In this document: positions 9,077 to 17,626 of the stretch, one piece after another
Position numbering within the stretch: position 1 is the stretch's first letter
How the letters are laid out: each line of letters begins with the position of its first letter
Source of the DNA: Salinispora oceanensis
GTDB taxonomy: Bacteria; Actinomycetota; Actinomycetes; Mycobacteriales; Micromonosporaceae
DNA: 64,000 nt
Assembly: GCF_000383575.1 (NCBI RefSeq)
Contig: NZ_KB911579.1
Location: forward strand, 1,809,287 to 1,873,286
Direction of reading: 5' to 3'
Notes under the pieces: model-generated
Database searches by the model: none
What the model was told of the DNA's origin: nothing
What the model saw: only the letters and a program-made list of their open reading frames with translations
Translations under genes and position numbers: made by a program

Positions 9077-10590
9077 CCGCCCTCGATAGTAAAACCGTCC
9101 GGCCGGAACAGGCTGCCTCGGTCTGGTCATTTTTTCGGGACCGTCGTTTCACGACGCTGTTCGTCACCGATCTGTGGGAACGGTTTAGCTTCTACGGCAT
9201 GCAGGCGCTGCTGTTCCTGTATGCGGTGGCGCCCGAGGAGGCCGGCGGCCTCGGGCTGGACGCGGGCACCGGCGGAGCAGTGTTCGGGCTCTATATGTCG
9301 ACCGTGTTCATCGCCAGCCTACCGGGCGGCTGGGTTGGTGACCGGCTGCTCGGACCTCGCCGGGCATTACTGGTCGGCGCGGTCAGCATTGCGCTCGGGC
9401 ACTATGTCCTGGCCATACCGGTCCGGTCCACCTTCTATCTCGGGCTACTGCTCGTAGCGATCGGAACCGGGCTGGTCAAGCCCAACCTGCCGGTGCTGTT
9501 CAGTGTGCTATGGCCCCGGGCGACCAGCTCGCAGCGTGAGGCGGCGTTCTCCGTCTTCTACATGAGCATCCAGGTCAGTGCCCTGATAGCCCCCCTGGTG
9601 ACCGGCCTACTCGGCGAGAAGGTGAACTGGCATCTGGGATTCGGAGCCGCGGCAGTCGGAATGACGATCGGCGTATTGCGGCTGCTGATCGGCCTCCGTG
9701 ACTTCGGCGCCGACGGGCTCGCGCCAACCAGCCCGGCTACCGACCTGGAGCGCCGGCGTGTCCTCCGTCGGGCCGGCCTCGGGCTGGGAGCCGTCGCACT
9801 GCTCTTCGCAATCGACGTGGCAGTGGGCACATTCAGCGTAGAGCACGCGCTCGGCCTACTCGGTCTCGGCTCACTCGCCGCACCGGTGCTGTACTTCCGG
9901 TACCTGTTACGCCGCCCGGAGTTCGGTCCGGCGGAGCGGGCTCGGGTACTCGGCTACGTCTGGGTACTCATCCCCTCCGGGGTGTTCTGGATGCTCTTCA
10001 GCCAGCTCGGCTCCACGTTCAGCCTCTTCGCCAGGGAGGAGACCGACCGACGCGTCGCCGGTTGGGAAATCCCGGCAAGCTGGTTCCAATCCCTACACCC
10101 GCTCTTCCTTCTGCTGGTCGCTCCGCTCTCCGCCTGGCTCTGGGTGCGGCTTGGTAACCGGACGCTCGCCCCGATCAAGCTAGCCGGGGGACTGCTGACC
10201 TCCGGGTTGGGATTCGTGGTGATGGCAGGTGCGGCCGCCGTAGCGGCCGCCGGCGTCCAGGTCTCGCCATGGTGGCTCGTGGCGGCCTTCTTCGCGCAGG
10301 CATGCGGGGAACTGACCTTCGGGCCGGTCGGACTCAGCGTGACCGCCGAGATCGCGCCACCGGGCTACGCGAGCCAGATGATGGGGCTGTACTTCCTCGG
10401 CGCCGCCTGCGGTGCCGGCCTTGGCGGGCAGTTGTCCCGCCTGATCGAGGTGGTGCCACAGCCCGCGTACTTCGGCGCCTTCGCCGTGGTCGGGCTACTC
10501 GGCGGTTTGCTGCTGGCCGCCCGTGGCGACCGGCTGTCCCGACAACTCGGCCTCGGGGAGCCCGTCCAGCCATCCGCTGTCGGCCCTTAA
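9073..10590 (+). CDS. POT/PTR family proton-coupled transporter
   Basis: A 505-residue membrane protein with about 12-14 hydrophobic helices. The N-terminal signature LWERFSFYGMQALLFLY is diagnostic for the proton-dependent oligopeptide transporter branch of the major facilitator superfamily. The ATG overlaps the previous stop (ATGA), placing it in the dehydratase operon. POT proteins normally import di- and tripeptides. Its position inside an aromatic polyketide operon suggests movement of the product, a precursor or an amino-acid conjugate, but nothing in the sequence shows the substrate. A DHA2 transporter at 31517 is the more conventional exporter. Confidence 0.9.
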   Translation: MTALDSKTVRPEQAASVWSFFRDRRFTTLFVTDLWERFSFYGMQALLFLYAVAPEEAGGLGLDAGTGGAVFGLYMSTVFIASLPGGWVGDRLLGPRRALLVGAVSIALGHYVLAIPVRSTFYLGLLLVAIGTGLVKPNLPVLFSVLWPRATSSQREAAFSVFYMSIQVSALIAPLVTGLLGEKVNWHLGFGAAAVGMTIGVLRLLIGLRDFGADGLAPTSPATDLERRRVLRRAGLGLGAVALLFAIDVAVGTFSVEHALGLLGLGSLAAPVLYFRYLLRRPEFGPAERARVLGYVWVLIPSGVFWMLFSQLGSTFSLFAREETDRRVAGWEIPASWFQSLHPLFLLLVAPLSAWLWVRLGNRTLAPIKLAGGLLTSGLGFVVMAGAAAVAAAGVQVSPWWLVAAFFAQACGELTFGPVGLSVTAEIAPPGYASQMMGLYFLGAACGAGLGGQLSRLIEVVPQPAYFGAFAVVGLLGGLLLAARGDRLSRQLGLGEPVQPSAVGP

Positions 10591-10671
10591 GCCGTCATCG
10601 CCAGCATCTGTTCATTCCGTCCCGCCGTCGTAGCCGAGCCGGCGGCCAGTTCCGAGGAGGTATGGAGCCCC

Positions 10672-11013
10672 GTGGAGAGCCGCACGCTCATCGTCGCCCG
10701 TCTGAACCAGGCGGACCGCCAAGCCGTCGCCGACATCTTCGCCGAGTCTGACGCCACCGACCTGCCGCACCTGATCGGCGCACGCCGACGCAGCTTGTTT
10801 TGGTTTCACGGGCTCTACTTTCACCTCGTCGAGTCCCGACAGGACATCAACTCGAGCCTGTACCAGGCCCGCAGCCATCCCCTATACGACGACATTCACC
10901 ACAAGCTCGCTAGGTACATGACGCCCTATGACCCGGACTGGAAAGAGCCGAAGGACTCGATGGCTGAGCTCTTTTACTCCTGGGAAGCCAACGACTCGAT
11001 TGATCGGTCCTGA
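10672..11013 (+). CDS. TcmI-family polyketide cyclase
   Basis: A 113-residue protein of the TcmI family (dimeric alpha-beta barrel). The central segment FHGLYFHLVES and the C-terminal MAELFYSW match TcmI-type cyclases, which close later rings of tetracenomycin and pentangular polyphenols. The GTG at 10672 is chosen because an in-frame ATG is lacking; AGGAGG lies at 10655-10660, and the ATG at 10662 is out of frame. The gene stands directly before the cupin and the minimal PKS genes, so it probably acts after first-ring closure by the aromatase at 14304. Confidence 0.88.
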   Translation: MESRTLIVARLNQADRQAVADIFAESDATDLPHLIGARRRSLFWFHGLYFHLVESRQDINSSLYQARSHPLYDDIHHKLARYMTPYDPDWKEPKDSMAELFYSWEANDSIDRS

Positions 11014-11025
11014 AGGGATCAGAAG

Positions 11026-11454
11026 ATGTCCACGACCACCGTTCCCCACAAGGTGACCTCCACGGACGTGGAGCCGAACCGACGTCGCGGCGGCGACCTG
11101 CGGGTGATGCTCAGCCCGAAAACCGTCGGTGCCACCTCTGGCTTCATGGGCTCCGGCCGTCTGGAGGGCGGCGAGTACGTTGCCGAGCACTACCACCCAC
11201 ACTCTGAGGAGTTCCTCTACGTCACCAGCGGCACGATCAAGGTCCGGCTGGACGGCGTTCCGGTCGAACTCGGCCCCGACGAGGCAATCATGATACCGAT
11301 CGGCATGCGACACCGCATCGAGAACCCGGATGAACAGCCCGCCACCGTCGTGTTCCACCTCAGTCCACTCGCCCCCCGACCCAACCTCGGGCACGTCGAC
11401 TGTGAGGAACTACCCGGCCCAGGGAGCCTGCCTGAGGTGGGGGGTACATCGTGA
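11026..11454 (+). CDS. Cupin-domain polyketide cyclase or oxygenase-like protein
   Basis: A 142-residue single-domain cupin. Metal ligands of motif 1 are visible as EHYHPHSEEFLYVTSG and motif 2 as PIGMRHRIENP. Cupins of this size in type II PKS clusters include the RemF-type metal-dependent cyclases of resistomycin and related proteins of pentangular polyphenol clusters. A ring-closing role is therefore likely but not proven by sequence. The gene lies between the TcmI-like cyclase and KS-alpha; the KS GTG overlaps its stop by 4 bp, so cyclase and synthase production are coupled. Confidence 0.82.
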   Translation: MSTTTVPHKVTSTDVEPNRRRGGDLRVMLSPKTVGATSGFMGSGRLEGGEYVAEHYHPHSEEFLYVTSGTIKVRLDGVPVELGPDEAIMIPIGMRHRIENPDEQPATVVFHLSPLAPRPNLGHVDCEELPGPGSLPEVGGTS

Positions 11455-12746
11455 GCGAGCGCCGTGTCGTGATGACCGGCATGGGGGTGGTCGCCCCGGG
11501 CGATCCGGGTCGGGAGGCCTTCTGGGATCTGGTCTCGTCGGGCCGGACCGCCACGCGGACCATCTCGCTGTTCGATCCGGCCCCGTTCCGCAGCCGGATC
11601 GGCGCGGAGTGCGTCTTCGACCCGGAGCGGGCAGGCCTGTCTTACCAAGAAATCCGGCGGACCGACCGGGCGGGGCAATTCGCGCTGGCCGCCACCCGAG
11701 AGGCAGTCGCTGACGCCGGCATCGACCCGGGGGTAAGCCCGCACCGAATCGGCGTCAGTGTCGGCAACGGTGTCGGCAACGCGATCTCCATGGAGCAGGA
11801 GTACCGGGTGGTCTCGGACAACGGCCGCGCCTGGCTAGTGGACCACCGGTACGCGACGCCACACCTGTACTCGTACGTGATGTCCAGCTCGCTGGCGACT
11901 GAGGTTGCCTGGGCATCCGGCGCTGAGGGACCGGCTACGGTGATCAGCACTGGCTGCTGTGCCGGGATCGACGCCGTCGGTTACGGCTTCGACCTGATCC
12001 AGGAGGGCAGCGCCGATGTCGTCCTGGCCGGCGCCGCGGACGCACCGATCTACCCGATCACGGTCGCCTGCTTCGACACGCTGCGTGCCTCGTCCACCAG
12101 CAACGACGACCCGGAGCGCGCCTGCCGTCCGTTCGACCGACGACGGAACGGGCTGGTTCTCGGCGAGGGCTCGGCCGTGTTCGTGCTGGAGGAGTATGAG
12201 CATGCGGTGCAGCGGAACGCACGGATCTACTGCGAGGTGATCGCCTACGCGGCACGGGCCAACGGCTATCACATGACCGGCCTCAAGGAGGACGGGCGGG
12301 AGATGGGCGAGGCCATCATCGCGGCGATGGCCCAGGCCAAGTTGAACCCGGACGATCTCGACTACGTCAACGCCCACGGCTCCGGTACCCGGCAGAACGA
12401 CCGGCACGAGACGGCGGCGTACAAGCGCAGCCTCGGTGAGTACGCCTACCGGCTACCGATTAGTTCGATCAAATCTATGGTGGGGCACTCACTGGGTGCC
12501 ATCGGCTCGATCGAGATCGGGGCCAGCGCGCTGGCCATTGACCGCAACGTGGTGCCGCCGACGGCCAACTACACCGAGGCCGACCCGGAGTGCGACCTGG
12601 ACTACGTGCCGCTGACCGCCCGTGAGCAGCCGGTGGACACGGTGCTGAGCGTGGGTAGCGGCTTCGGCGGTTTCCAATCGGCGATCGTGCTCGCCTCGAT
12701 CCGAGACACGGCTCGGGGCGCGCACCGCAGGAGGGTAGCGGCATGA
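11451..12746 (+). CDS. Type II PKS ketosynthase alpha
   Basis: A 431-residue KS-alpha that condenses malonyl-ACP units together with the chain-length factor. The active-site Cys is Cys169 in ISTGCCAGIDAVGYG, where the more common sequence is TGCTSG. The catalytic histidines are in VNAHGSGT and VGHSLGAIGSIE, the second being highly characteristic of aromatic PKS KS-alpha. The GTG start overlaps the cupin stop, and the stop overlaps the CLF ATG. Length is normal. The unusual TGCCAG nucleophile neighbourhood is worth noting for phylogenetic placement. Confidence 0.97.
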   Translation: MSERRVVMTGMGVVAPGDPGREAFWDLVSSGRTATRTISLFDPAPFRSRIGAECVFDPERAGLSYQEIRRTDRAGQFALAATREAVADAGIDPGVSPHRIGVSVGNGVGNAISMEQEYRVVSDNGRAWLVDHRYATPHLYSYVMSSSLATEVAWASGAEGPATVISTGCCAGIDAVGYGFDLIQEGSADVVLAGAADAPIYPITVACFDTLRASSTSNDDPERACRPFDRRRNGLVLGEGSAVFVLEEYEHAVQRNARIYCEVIAYAARANGYHMTGLKEDGREMGEAIIAAMAQAKLNPDDLDYVNAHGSGTRQNDRHETAAYKRSLGEYAYRLPISSIKSMVGHSLGAIGSIEIGASALAIDRNVVPPTANYTEADPECDLDYVPLTAREQPVDTVLSVGSGFGGFQSAIVLASIRDTARGAHRRRVAA

Positions 12747-13987
12747 GCGGCGACGTGACGAACCGCGGCCGGGTCCGCCCGGTCATTACCGGGCTGGGGG
12801 CTATCGCCCCGACTGGCAACGACGTGGCGGCCCACTGGGCCAGCGCCCGGAACGGCAAGAGTGCCCTGGGAGTGATCTCCCGCTTCGACAGCTCCGGCTA
12901 TCCGGTCCGGGTCGCCGGGGAGGTTCGCGACTTCATCGCGGCCGACCATGTGCCCAGCCGGCTGCTGCGCGAGACCGACCCGATGACTCACTTCGCCCTC
13001 GTGGCGACCCGGCAGGCCCTCAACGACGCCGGAGTGAACCTTGCCGACTACTCCGACCTGGATCTCGCAGTGATCACTGCAAATTCGTCTGGTGGGGTGG
13101 AGTTCGGGCAGCAGGAACTGCAGAAGTTATACCAGGAGGGGCCGCATGCCGTCGGGGCATACATGTCGATCGCCTGGTTCTACGCGGCGACCACTGGCCA
13201 GCTCTCGATCCGGTATGGCATGCGCGGCCCCTGCGGGGTAATCGTTTCCGAGCAAGCCGGCGGGCTCGACGCGCTCGGCCAGGCCCGGCGAGTGCTCGCC
13301 CGTGGAACCCGGATGGTGCTCGCCGGGGGCACCGATGCGTCCTTGTCGCCGTACGGCCTGGTCTGTCAGCTCGCCAACGGCTTGCTCGCCGACGGTGACC
13401 AGCCGGACCGGGTGTACCTGCCCTTCGACAGCGGGGCGCACGGCTACGTCCCGGGAGAGGGCGGGGCAATGTTCACCGTTGAGGACCTGTCGATGGCTCG
13501 CGCTCGCGGGGTGCCGCGGATTCACGGGGAACTTGTTGGTTACGCCGCGACCGTCGATCCTCGGCCGGGCAGCGGTTCGGAGCCGGGGCTGCGCCGGGCG
13601 ATTGAGGTGGCTCTGCGCGACGCTGGGGTCACTCCAGGGCAGGTGGATGTCGTCTTCGCCGACGGTGCGGGCGTACCGGCTCGCGACCGACAGGAGGCGG
13701 CGGCGATCAATGCGGTCTTCGGGTCGCGCGGGGTACCGGTGACGGTGCCGAAGACCATGACTGGTCGACTCTACGCCGGTGGCGCTCCGTTGGACGTAGT
13801 CACCGCACTGCTCGCCATCCGGGACGGGGAAATCCCGCCGACCGTGAATATCGCCGATCCGACGTACGCGGCGGAGCTGGACCTGGTACGGGATCGACCG
13901 CGACCGGCCCCAGTACGGACCGTGCTGGTGCTAGCGCGTGGCTTCGGCGGATTCAACGCGGCCGTGGTGCTCACCGCGGTGGACTGA
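12743..13987 (+). CDS. Type II PKS chain-length factor (KS-beta)
   Basis: A 414-residue CLF, partner of KS-alpha. The active-site Cys is replaced by Gln171 in the motif VSEQAGGLDAL, the hallmark of KS-beta proteins, which set chain length and decarboxylate malonyl-ACP. The ATG overlaps the KS stop (ATGA), as is usual for the stoichiometric KS/CLF pair. A hairpin spans its stop codon and the gap before the ACP gene. Chain length cannot be read off without alignment, but the cyclase set around it suggests a long (C24-C26 type) chain. Confidence 0.96.
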   Translation: MSGDVTNRGRVRPVITGLGAIAPTGNDVAAHWASARNGKSALGVISRFDSSGYPVRVAGEVRDFIAADHVPSRLLRETDPMTHFALVATRQALNDAGVNLADYSDLDLAVITANSSGGVEFGQQELQKLYQEGPHAVGAYMSIAWFYAATTGQLSIRYGMRGPCGVIVSEQAGGLDALGQARRVLARGTRMVLAGGTDASLSPYGLVCQLANGLLADGDQPDRVYLPFDSGAHGYVPGEGGAMFTVEDLSMARARGVPRIHGELVGYAATVDPRPGSGSEPGLRRAIEVALRDAGVTPGQVDVVFADGAGVPARDRQEAAAINAVFGSRGVPVTVPKTMTGRLYAGGAPLDVVTALLAIRDGEIPPTVNIADPTYAAELDLVRDRPRPAPVRTVLVLARGFGGFNAAVVLTAVD

Positions 13988-14014
13988 ACCACTCCGCGCT
14001 CCGCGGAGTGGTTC
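13986..14014 (+). promoter_or_regulatory. Hairpin between CLF and ACP genes
   Basis: A perfect 13-bp inverted repeat (13986-13998 against 14002-14014) with a 3-base loop begins within the CLF stop codon and ends 30 bp before the ACP GTG. It may be an mRNA-processing or stabilising element that changes ACP abundance relative to KS/CLF, or a partial terminator. Confidence 0.6.
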
Positions 14015-14044
14015 GGCGCAGCCAAATCGACACGAGGAGGAAAC

Positions 14045-14302
14045 GTGAGCGAACTGACCATGGATAGCCTGAAGGCGATCATGCTTCGGTGCAGCGGAGT
14101 GGAGGAGGGTGTCGACCTAGGCGGCGACATCGCCGGCCAGGAGTTCCGTGACCTGGGGTACGACTCCCTGGCGGTACTGGAGATGACCAGCCAGATCCAG
14201 CGGGAGTACCAGTTGGAAATCCCGGACGAGGCGATCGAGGAACTGAACAGCCCCGGGGATGTCCTCCGCTACGTCAACGACCGCCTCACCCCGGCGGCCT
14301 GA
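14045..14302 (+). CDS. Type II PKS acyl carrier protein
   Basis: An 85-residue ACP. The phosphopantetheine attachment site is Ser41 in LGYDSLAVLE. The GTG at 14045 follows a strong GAGGAGGAAAC ribosome site. It carries the growing poly-beta-keto chain for the KS/CLF pair. No second ACP for priming and no phosphopantetheinyl transferase was found in the window, so these functions are shared or encoded elsewhere. The aromatase gene starts 1 bp after its stop. Confidence 0.97.
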   Translation: MSELTMDSLKAIMLRCSGVEEGVDLGGDIAGQEFRDLGYDSLAVLEMTSQIQREYQLEIPDEAIEELNSPGDVLRYVNDRLTPAA

Positions 14303-14303
14303 G

Positions 14304-14762
14304 ATGACCCGCACCGACAACGAGATCGTCATCGCGGCACCGATGGAGCTGGTCTGGTCGATGACCAACGATGTGGCGTCGTGGCCGCAGCTGTTCAGCG
14401 AGTACCAGTCCGCCGAGATCCTGGGGCGCGACGGTGACACGGTCCGTTTCCGGCTCACGCTGCACCCGGACGAAAGTGGCCAGGCGTGGAGCTGGGTGTC
14501 GGAACGAACACCGGATCCGCTCACCCGGACCGTGCGGGCACGACGAATCGAGACTGGTCCATTCGATTTCATGCGCCTCTTCTGGGAGTACCACGAGGTC
14601 GACGGCGGCATCCGGATGCGCTGGGTTCAAGAGTTCTCGGTCCGTACAGGGCTGCCGTTCGGCGACGAGGCGATGGCGGAACGGTTAAACATCAACACGC
14701 GGCGGGAGATGAACCGGATCAAGGGCCTCGTCGAGCAGGCGGCAGCAGCCGGGGCGCGCTGA
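14304..14762 (+). CDS. Aromatase/cyclase, TcmN/WhiE-ORFVI type (SRPBCC)
   Basis: A 152-residue single-domain START/Bet v1-like protein. The opening VIAAPMELVWSMTNDVASWP and the central WSWVSERTPDP, together with the WEY and MRWVQEF segments, match monodomain aromatase/cyclases of tetracenomycin, spore-pigment and pentangular pathways, which close and aromatise the first ring(s). The ATG at 14304 is 1 bp after the ACP stop, so the two are coupled. It is expected to act on the ACP-bound chain, with the TcmI-like and cupin cyclases acting later. Confidence 0.92.
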   Translation: MTRTDNEIVIAAPMELVWSMTNDVASWPQLFSEYQSAEILGRDGDTVRFRLTLHPDESGQAWSWVSERTPDPLTRTVRARRIETGPFDFMRLFWEYHEVDGGIRMRWVQEFSVRTGLPFGDEAMAERLNINTRREMNRIKGLVEQAAAAGAR

Positions 14763-14811
14763 CGATGCTGGCGTTCCGCGGCCGATGCGAACCCGGCGGA
14801 GAGGAGAGGGT

Positions 14812-15117
14812 ATGTCACTGCGGGTGTTGTTACAGATCGACATCCGGCCTGGATGGGAAGAGGATTTCGAACGGCTGTGGTACGGCCACGCCCGGTATGT
14901 GAACCGATTGGGGGACAACCACGGGCAGTCGCTGCTGCGACGAACCGACGGGGCCGGTGGCTACGTCGTGCTCACCGACTGGACCAACGAGCCGGCGTTT
15001 CGTGCGTTCGAGCAGAGCCCCGAGCAGCAGAGTTACCTGAAGAAGCTGTGGCCTATGCGGCAGGGCGGCAGCATGTCCCTACTGACGGTGGTGACCGAAC
15101 TGGCCGGCACTGCCTGA
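14812..15117 (+). CDS. Antibiotic biosynthesis monooxygenase (ABM) family protein 1
   Basis: A 101-residue ferredoxin-like alpha/beta protein of the ABM family, the class of cofactor-free anthrone/quinone-forming oxygenases such as ActVA-Orf6. Visible family features are VLLQIDIRPGWEEDFERLW, the central YVVLTDWTNEPAFRAFEQS and a C-terminal SLLTVV strand. The ATG 14812 follows GAGGAGAGGG. It closes the PKS operon before the IS-disturbed segment. Two further members at 20654 and 21004 suggest several quinone-forming or ring-oxidation steps. Confidence 0.85.
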   Translation: MSLRVLLQIDIRPGWEEDFERLWYGHARYVNRLGDNHGQSLLRRTDGAGGYVVLTDWTNEPAFRAFEQSPEQQSYLKKLWPMRQGGSMSLLTVVTELAGTA

Positions 15118-15210
15118 CAGCCCGGTGGGGCCGGTGCTGGACTCACGCGGTTCGGCGCCGGTCACACACTGGCGGGCTGGCTGGGCGGAACCAGCGCAAC
15201 GCGGTCCCGG

Positions 15211-15229
15211 GTTCGACAGTTGGTGGGCA
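15211..15229 (+). repeat. Left arm of a 19-bp inverted repeat around the degenerate transposase
   Basis: The 19-base sequence GTTCGACAGTTGGTGGGCA occurs here and in inverted orientation at 16554-16572, on the two sides of the broken IS1634-like gene. Flanking bases show only partial further similarity. The arms lie about 130 bp outside the coding remnant, so they might be remains of terminal or target sequences. Confidence 0.6.
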
Positions 15230-15352
15230 AGCGGTGGTGGCGGATTGCCGGTTGATCTGCGTGATGGGCATGAGGAGGCTTCGGGGCCGTTTACCCACGG
15301 CTCCGAAGCACGTTTTCCCAGTTCAGCGGCTATTCGGCGGTTTTGATACCGC

Positions 15353-16422
15353 TCATCTTGGCGGGAGCGGGACACCGCAGTCGGTGAAGAGTTTGGCCTG
15401 GGTGTCGGTGAGCCGGGTGGTCTGCTGGAGGCTGCCGGCCGGGCCGGAGAGCGTGACCTGGTGGATCCGGCCGAGCTCGGCGGCGATCTTGGGCCAGGTC
15501 TGCTCGGTGCGGCGCTCAGCGACCCGGCTCAGGAGCAGGGCGAGCCAGCACAGCAGCACGTGAGCGCGTATCCGCTCGTTGAGGCGGTGGTAGACCGGCC
15601 GCAGGTCGAGGGTGGATTTCATCGCGCGGAAGGCGCGTTCGGCTTCGAGTAGGTTCTTGTAGCCGAGCGCGACGTCCTCGGCGGACAGGTCGGGGTCGCT
15701 GGTCGCGAGGAGGTACTTGCCGTCCAGGCGGGCCTCGGCGGCGACCTTGGCGGCGTCGATGGACAGCCGCCCGGCGGTGGGGTGCTGCTTGAGCCAGCGG
15801 CCGAGGGCAGGATGGTCGCGAAGAGCGCACTCGGCCTTGTGGTGCGGGGCGTCTGAAGGGGCGGCGGGGCGCTTACCGGTCTTGGCCGCCTTGGCCTTCG
15901 CCTTGGTCGCGTCGGTTTGGCGGGCGGTCTTGATGCGCGTCAACTCCTCGCGGATCGCGGCGAGTTGGTCTTCGCGTCGGGCGGCATCACGTTCGGCCTC
16001 GGCGGGATTGTGGCAGATGATGAAGCGCCTGCCCTCGTCGCCGTCGAGGCGGACCTCCTTGACGCGCAGGTTGTCACGCACTTCCTGGTAGCGGCCCTGG
16101 CGGGCCAGGGCCTGGTCGGCGCGGTGGGAGTCTCCACAGCCCGTCGAGCAGCCAGCTCGCCCGAGCGGCCGGGAGGACTCCACCGTCAGCGGCCCGGTCT
16201 CATCGGCGCCCAGCGGCGGGGCGACTTCGTCCTCCTCGCCGAGGTAGCGGTTGATGGAGGCGACCAGGCGGCGCACCCGTCGACGTCCAGACGGTCCTCG
16301 CGGCCGAAGTTGACCAGCACCTCGGCCTGCGTGGTGCCGCCGACCCGCCGGAGGTGGGCGAGTTGGAGGTAGCGCACCACCGACCCGTCCTTGTTCCGCC
16401 GCTGGTACTTCCGCAAGTACAT
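15353..16422 (-). pseudogene. IS1634-like transposase, frameshifted and internally deleted
   Basis: Remnant of a DDE transposase related to the IS1634/IS4 group. The N-terminus is MYLRKYQRRNKDGSVVRYLQ with the conserved RVGGTTQAEVLVNFGR segment; it leaves the frame near 16270 and continues as MRRLVASINRYLGEED. The C-terminal half, with LGYKNLLEAERAFRAMKSTL and a VYHRLNERIRAHVLLCWL segment, is intact to the stop at 15353. Sequence between roughly 16160 and 16120 joins parts that should be well apart, and the middle region with catalytic residues is missing. About 355 codons remain where about 550 are usual. It separates the minimal PKS operon from the SchA/CurD gene. Confidence 0.8.
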
Positions 16423-16553
16423 GCCCGCATCATCAGGCAACAAGCCTGATCCGGACAATACCCACCGCGAATCCGTTTGCCCACGCCTCTGGACAGTCTC
16501 AACCGGACGCCAGCCCTCTCACCTGCACAGATTCGCCGCCGCTCCGCCCCGCA

Positions 16554-16572
16554 TGCCCACCAACTGTCGAAC
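16554..16572 (-). repeat. Right arm of the 19-bp inverted repeat
   Basis: Exact reverse complement of 15211-15229, located 132 bp beyond the start of the transposase remnant in a 322-bp stretch (16423-16744) that otherwise shows no gene. Confidence 0.6.
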
Positions 16573-16744
16573 TCGGGGCGGCCAGCAGGCCACATGGCCC
16601 ACGCGCCAGAGCCGCGGCACCCCCCCTGGATGACGCGAGAGACGCTCCTAAAGGGCGTTCCAGAACGGGACCCGACGCCCGGCGCGGCAATGCGTCGGAC
16701 GTCGTTCGGGAGCATCTGGCAGCGGTCCGTTAGACGGCTGGCGG

Positions 16745-17491
16745 TCAGTTGAGCACGGCAGCCGACAGGTGCGTGACACACCGCATCTGGTGTCGGGCGA
16801 GGTGGCTCGCTAGATCCCACGTAGCCGGTGCGTCGGCCAAATACGGGGTAAGCCAGGCGTCGGTGACGACGGCGAGCGGCAGAGCGCGGAGGAAGGCGGT
16901 GACGTTGGATTCCTCGCGGCTGTCGTACTGAACAACCCGGACAACGACATCCTCTTTGACCAACAGGAAGGTGCAGACGATTGAGCCTTCACCGGCCTCG
17001 CCGGCGACCGGCGGGGCCAGCCGGGTGAATGTGGGAATGGCGGCCAGGGCGCCGGGTAGCTCGTCGGCTGCCTCTGGCCGGATTCGGTAGCGAAGCGCGA
17101 CGAGCCCGGCAGCGGGCCGGTTGTCGACCTGGTTTAGGTCGAGCACGTTCATCAAGCTCCGGTCGAAGTGGGCCATGAACCCCTCCGGGGTCTCGGTGTC
17201 TCGGGGTGCGGCGAGGTAGGGCATCAGCTCCCTCTCCGCCTCGCGCACTCCCTCCTGCACCGACATGTGGCGCCTGATGTCGGCGACGGCGCCACCCTCA
17301 TGCTGGATTACCCGCACGATGGTGTCCTCTGCGATGAAGAGGCCGGTACAGAGCAGAAAACCGATCTCCTCGCCATCGGGGTCGCGGAGCACAGGCGAGT
17401 CGACCCGCCGGAAGTTCTCCGGTGAGAAGATCTCCGCGATTCGGTCCTCGTGGCCGGGTTTGACTCGATAGCTTATTCCGGCGAACGGCAT
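16745..17491 (-). CDS. SchA/CurD-like domain protein
   Basis: A 248-residue protein that begins MPFAGISYRVKPGHEDRIAE, the typical opening of the SchA/CurD family named after Streptomyces spore-pigment and curamycin clusters. It is made of two similar ferredoxin-like halves: residues about 1-120, with FLLCTGLFIAEDTIVRVIQ, and about 130-240, with CTFLLVKEDVVVRVVQY. It is thus an internally duplicated ABM-like dimer. The ATG at 17491 follows AGGAGGG. Family members are found almost only in aromatic type II PKS clusters and are thought to assist oxidation or cyclisation; the exact reaction is unknown. Confidence 0.88.
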   Translation of the reverse strand: MPFAGISYRVKPGHEDRIAEIFSPENFRRVDSPVLRDPDGEEIGFLLCTGLFIAEDTIVRVIQHEGGAVADIRRHMSVQEGVREAERELMPYLAAPRDTETPEGFMAHFDRSLMNVLDLNQVDNRPAAGLVALRYRIRPEAADELPGALAAIPTFTRLAPPVAGEAGEGSIVCTFLLVKEDVVVRVVQYDSREESNVTAFLRALPLAVVTDAWLTPYLADAPATWDLASHLARHQMRCVTHLSAAVLN

Positions 17492-17626
17492 GTGCCCTCC
17501 TGAGGTGCCGGTTACAGGGCACCGCCGAAGGGCGGGCCCGGGAGTTGACCGACAGCCGGGTGGCCGCCGGGTGAATGCGCCCGCCGACGGCCGGCAATCA
17601 GCTTTGGCAGGTCCGGCATATACCGC

